Below, one piece after another: positions 7,349-9,933 of a DNA stretch of 9,933 nucleotides; positions within the stretch are counted from its first letter, which is position 1; each line of letters starts with the position of its first letter. A program made the position numbers and the translations under genes. The DNA lies in contig DAHUYY010000058.1 of the NCBI GenBank assembly GCA_027306845.1, positions 1 through 9,933 of the forward strand, written 5' to 3'. This DNA comes from Vulcanimicrobiota bacterium. GTDB taxonomy: Bacteria > Vulcanimicrobiota > Vulcanimicrobiia > Vulcanimicrobiales > Vulcanimicrobiaceae. The notes beneath the pieces are model-generated. The model was given only the letters and a program-made list of their open reading frames with translations, searched no databases and was not told where the DNA came from.

Positions 7349-7373
7349 TCGTTTCCATTGCAGCATGCAGTAT

Positions 7374-7380
7374 GAGGAGG
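7374..7380 (+). promoter_or_regulatory. Shine-Dalgarno site of tkt
   Basis: GAGGAGG ends four bases before the GTG at 7385. This fixes a GTG as the transketolase start, as no ATG lies in a suitable position in that frame. Confidence 0.8.
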
Positions 7381-7384
7381 ATCC

Positions 7385-9382
7385 GTGCCAAACACGCCAG
7401 CGCAGGAGCAGTGTATCGACACCATTCGCTTCCTCGCCGTCGATGCAGTCCAAAAAGCAAACTCCGGCCATCCCGGAATGCCGCTCGGAGCGGCGGCGAT
7501 GGCCTTTACGCTTTGGACGCGCCACTTGCGGTTCGACCCGCGCGACCCATCGTGGTTCGACCGCGACCGCTTCGTCCTCTCGGCCGGGCACGGCTCGATG
7601 CTGCTCTACGCGCTTCTCTATCTCACCGGCTACGATCTCTCGCTCGCCGACCTCGAGTCCTTTCGTCAGCGTGGGAGCAAGACGCCCGGACATCCGGAGG
7701 TCGGGCATACACCCGGCGTCGAGGCAACGACGGGCCCGCTCGGCCAGGGCATCGCCAATGCCGTCGGCATCGCCGTCGCCCAAGCCCACCTGGCGGCGAC
7801 CTACAATCGCGCCGAACGCATTTGCGACCATCATACCTATGCGATCGTCGGCGACGGCGATCTGATGGAGGGTATTAGCCAGGAAGCGATCTCGCTCGCC
7901 GGGCACCTGCAACTCGGACGCTTGATCGTGCTCTACGACGACAACCGCGTCTCGCTCGCGGGCCCGACCGAGATTACATTTACCGACGACCACATCGCGC
8001 GCTTCGAAGCGTGCGGTTGGCACGTGCAATTCGTCGACATCGAGCATGGAAACGACGTCGAGGCGATCGACGCGGCGATCGCGGCGGCCAAAGCCGTCGA
8101 GGATCGCCCGTCGCTGCTCTGCGTGCGAACGCATATCGGCTACGGGTCGCCGCTTGTGGATTCGTTTAAAGCGCATGGCGAGCCGCTCGGCGCCGAAAAT
8201 GTTGCAAAGACCAAAGAGCATCTCGGGTGGCCGCTGACGCCCCCTTTCTTCGTACCCGACGAAGCACTCGCATTTTTCCGAGCCTGCGGCGACCGCGGCG
8301 CGGAGATGCACGCAGAGTGGAACGCTCGCTTCGCACGCTGGAAGGCGGCAAACGCGCAGGCTGCAGCGCAGCTCGAGCGCATCTTGCGCGGCGATATACC
8401 GAAGAATCTTCCGTTTCCGGAGTTCGATGAAAGCAACGGCGCAGTAGCCACCCGCGACGCCGGCGGCACCGTGATGAACGCTATCGCCGCTGCGCTGCCG
8501 GAGCTCGTCGGCGGTTCTGCCGATCTCGATCCCTCGACGAAGACCTATCTCAAAGGTTGCGGTGATTTTCAGCCCTCGAGTTACGCCGGCCGGAACATTC
8601 ACTTCGGCGTGCGCGAACACGCGATGGCGGCGGTCGTCAACGGCATCGCCCTTCATGGCGGCCTGCTCCCATTTGCCGCGACATTTTTCAATTTCGTTGA
8701 CTATTGCAAGCCGGCGGTGCGCCTGAGCGCGCTCTCGCATATTCACGCCTTTTTCATCTTTACGCACGATTCGTTTCTGCTCGGTGAGGACGGGCCGACC
8801 CACCAGCCGATCGAGCAATTAGCGAGCTTACGAGCACTGCCCAACGCCGTCGTCGTGCGTCCGGCAGACGCGCTCGAAGTACGCAATGCATGGGAGACGG
8901 CGCTTGCCGATAAAGGGCGACCGTGGATCTTCGTCCTAACGCGACAGAAGGTGCCGTTCCTCGGCAAACGTGCCGCTCCGGTCGAACGCGGAGCCTATAT
9001 TCTCGTCGATTGCGAAGGAAAACCGGACTGTATTTTTATCGCCACCGGTTCGGAGGTTGCGCTCGCGCGCGATGCTGCGGCGCTGCTGAGCGCCGAGGGC
9101 AAGCGCATTCGCGTCGTCTCGATGCCTTCGTGGGAACTCTTCGACGCGCAACCGAAGAGCTATCGTGAAAGCGTTCTTCCCTCGAACGTACGCGAACGAG
9201 CGAGCGTCGAGGCTGCGGCTACGCTTGGTTGGGAGCGATACATCGGCCTCGACGGACTCGCGTTTGGGATCGATCGTTTCGGGCTCTCGGCTCCGATGTC
9301 CGACGCAGTAGCCGAACTTCAGTTCACCCCCGCACATCTCGCCGACCTCGCTCGGCAACATTTCGAACCGCTTAGGAGGTAA
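7385..9382 (+). CDS. tkt: Transketolase
   Basis: Transketolase moves two-carbon ketol units between sugar phosphates (for example xylulose-5-P to ribose-5-P or erythrose-4-P) using thiamine diphosphate and a divalent metal, in the cytosolic non-oxidative pentose phosphate pathway. The 665-residue length is normal. The N-terminal TPP domain has H29 in SGHPGMPLG, H69 in SAGHGS, GHTPGVEATTGPLGQG, the GDGD metal motif (156-159), N187 in YDDN and H264 in KAHGEPLG. The pyrimidine domain has GGSADLDPSTKTYLK, the cofactor-activating glutamate E411 in GVREHAM, and GEDGPTHQP with D469 and H473. The C-terminal domain shows IATGSEV and GIDRFGLSAP. All key residues are present, so it should be active. The start is GTG with a strong Shine-Dalgarno site. 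The TAA stop is separated from tal by only three bases, so tkt and tal form one unit. Confidence 0.97.
   Translation: MPNTPAQEQCIDTIRFLAVDAVQKANSGHPGMPLGAAAMAFTLWTRHLRFDPRDPSWFDRDRFVLSAGHGSMLLYALLYLTGYDLSLADLESFRQRGSKTPGHPEVGHTPGVEATTGPLGQGIANAVGIAVAQAHLAATYNRAERICDHHTYAIVGDGDLMEGISQEAISLAGHLQLGRLIVLYDDNRVSLAGPTEITFTDDHIARFEACGWHVQFVDIEHGNDVEAIDAAIAAAKAVEDRPSLLCVRTHIGYGSPLVDSFKAHGEPLGAENVAKTKEHLGWPLTPPFFVPDEALAFFRACGDRGAEMHAEWNARFARWKAANAQAAAQLERILRGDIPKNLPFPEFDESNGAVATRDAGGTVMNAIAAALPELVGGSADLDPSTKTYLKGCGDFQPSSYAGRNIHFGVREHAMAAVVNGIALHGGLLPFAATFFNFVDYCKPAVRLSALSHIHAFFIFTHDSFLLGEDGPTHQPIEQLASLRALPNAVVVRPADALEVRNAWETALADKGRPWIFVLTRQKVPFLGKRAAPVERGAYILVDCEGKPDCIFIATGSEVALARDAAALLSAEGKRIRVVSMPSWELFDAQPKSYRESVLPSNVRERASVEAAATLGWERYIGLDGLAFGIDRFGLSAPMSDAVAELQFTPAHLADLARQHFEPLRR
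9374..9380 (+). promoter_or_regulatory. Shine-Dalgarno site of tal, inside the end of tkt
   Basis: AGGAGGT is made from the last two arginine codons (AGG AGG) and the first base of the TAA stop of tkt, and ends five bases before the GTG of tal. The two functions are superimposed, which supports a tkt-tal operon. Confidence 0.85.
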
Positions 9383-9385
9383 TTC

Positions 9386-9933
9386 GTGCCCAATTCCATG
9401 CAACAGTTGCTCGAGTTCGGACAAAGCGTCTGGCTGGATAATTTGCGCCGTTCGATGTTTGCCTCGGGCGAGCTCAAACGCCTCATTGAGAACGGCCTTC
9501 GCGGAATGACCAGCAACCCCACGATTTTCGAAAAAGCGATCGGAGCCGGCAACGATTACGACGAACAGCTGCGCTCGCTCATCGGCAGCGAGCGCGATGC
9601 CGATGCGCTTTTTTGGGATCTCGCCGTCGCCGACATTCGGAGCGCCTGCGATGAATTCTCCGCGGTCTATTCCTCATCGAAAGGCGGCGACGGTTTTGTC
9701 AGCCTCGAGGTATCTCCACTTCTAGCGCGCGACACCTCCGGCACGATAGCGATGGCGAAAACGCTCTGGAAGCGGGTCGACCGCCCGAACCTGATGGTGA
9801 AAATTCCCGGAACGAACGAAGGCATCCCGGCGATCGAAGAGTGTATATTTGCCGGCATCAATATCAATGTCACGTTGATATTTTCCATCGAGATGTACGA
9901 AAAGACCGCGATGGCCTACGTGCGCGGCATCGA
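9386..9933 (+). CDS. tal: Transaldolase, partial (continues past the window edge)
   Basis: The first 182 codons and two bases of the next are present. Transaldolase transfers dihydroxyacetone units between sugar phosphates (sedoheptulose-7-P plus glyceraldehyde-3-P to erythrose-4-P plus fructose-6-P) through a lysine Schiff base. Visible motifs are SVWLDNLRR (14-22), GMTSNPTIFEKAI (40-52), VSLEVSPLLARDT (105-117) and LMVKIPGTNEGIPAIEE (136-152), where K139 is the Schiff-base lysine, then ININVTLIF. These match the longer Mycobacterium/cyanobacterium-type transaldolases rather than E. coli TalB. In some bacteria this type is fused to a phosphoglucose isomerase domain, which cannot be judged here. 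The GTG at 9386 has a strong Shine-Dalgarno site; the ATG at 9398 is less well placed. Codon choice is more AT-rich than in tkt, with three rare ATA codons seen. Confidence 0.94.
   Translation, partial: MPNSMQQLLEFGQSVWLDNLRRSMFASGELKRLIENGLRGMTSNPTIFEKAIGAGNDYDEQLRSLIGSERDADALFWDLAVADIRSACDEFSAVYSSSKGGDGFVSLEVSPLLARDTSGTIAMAKTLWKRVDRPNLMVKIPGTNEGIPAIEECIFAGININVTLIFSIEMYEKTAMAYVRGI
9860..9882. repeat. AT-rich inverted repeat inside tal
   Basis: AATATCAA (9860-9867) and TTGATATT (9875-9882) are exact reverse complements with a 7-base loop. A G-C and a T-G pair can extend the stem inward, leaving a 3-base loop. It encodes part of the conserved ININVTLIF strand, so it could arise from protein constraint, but the codons chosen (AAT, ATA) are unusual for this GC-rich DNA. 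Confidence 0.5.

Larger units (their letters stand above)
7272..7384. promoter_or_regulatory. Divergent control region between dapD and tkt
   Basis: These 113 bp must drive both the dapD-dapC unit (minus) and the tkt-tal unit (plus). I see no textbook sigma-70 promoter on either strand. Visible structure is a hairpin-forming inverted repeat at 7332-7348 and a GCATGC palindrome at 7363-7368 just before the tkt Shine-Dalgarno site. Either could be an operator, but no known regulator site is recognised. The role as a promoter region is inferred from gene orientation. Confidence 0.55.

Noticed and set aside
7272..7460. Extended 339-residue version of DapD
   Set aside because: The additional N-terminal residues run through the divergent region and the start of tkt and are not found in DapD. 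The ATG at 7271 has a Shine-Dalgarno site and gives the normal family length.
7283..8818. A 511-codon open frame on the minus strand opposite transketolase
   Set aside because: It lies almost wholly antisense to a clear transketolase. Its translation has no recognisable domain and is rich in Arg, Ala and Glu. This is the usual mirror frame of GC-rich coding DNA.
1..9933. Search for mobile elements, CRISPR arrays, tRNA genes, riboswitches or a defence or biosynthetic system
   Set aside because: I saw no direct-repeat array, transposase, integrase, tRNA-like cloverleaf or known riboswitch pattern. All recognisable genes belong to well-known families, and gaps between genes are short (at most 113 bp).

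Overview
The window looks like a bacterial chromosome of high GC content with dense gene packing. Its seven recognisable genes are housekeeping or ordinary metabolic types. There is no phage gene, transposase, CRISPR array, tRNA or rRNA. Start codons are often GTG (four of seven by my calls). Shine-Dalgarno sites are strong in front of some genes (the first gene, the transketolase, the transaldolase) and absent in front of others. The taxon cannot be fixed from this alone. The high GC, the secreted single-chain M16 peptidase, the Mycobacterium/cyanobacterium-type transaldolase and the dapD-dapC pair would fit a deep-branching, poorly cultured phylum such as Candidatus Eremiobacterota/Vulcanimicrobiota, but that is only a guess from general resemblance.

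Layout. (1) 70-882 (+) encodes a small secreted protein resembling the DUF5694/TraB-like group. (2) 917-1186 (-) encodes a DUF167 (YggU-like) protein that converges on it. (3) A 77-bp gap separates that gene from a divergent (+) pair. The first member is a large exported M16 zinc peptidase (1264-3981). The second is an aldehyde dehydrogenase of the YneI/Sad succinate-semialdehyde type (3978-5312), joined by a GTGA stop/start overlap. (4) The dehydrogenase gene overlaps tail-to-tail by 14 bp with the (-) strand pair dapD (7271-6441) and a class I/II aminotransferase, probably dapC (6444-5299). That pair is itself joined by an ATGA overlap. (5) A 113-bp divergent control region separates dapD from the (+) pair tkt (7385-9382) and tal (9386 to the window edge).

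How they work together. DapD and the aminotransferase would do consecutive steps of the succinylase branch of lysine and meso-diaminopimelate synthesis, which feeds cell-wall peptidoglycan. Transketolase and transaldolase together make up the non-oxidative pentose phosphate pathway. The two pairs are transcribed away from a shared short intergenic region. The M16 peptidase and the aldehyde dehydrogenase are translationally linked but share no obvious pathway.

I looked for an undescribed system and did not find one. The points worth a second look are modest. They are a shortened and motif-altered aldehyde dehydrogenase whose start is embedded in the peptidase gene, a convergent 3' overlap with no room for a terminator, strong enrichment of the palindrome CGATCG including four copies of the cyanobacterial HIP1 octamer, and an AT-leaning stretch with an inverted repeat in the transaldolase gene.
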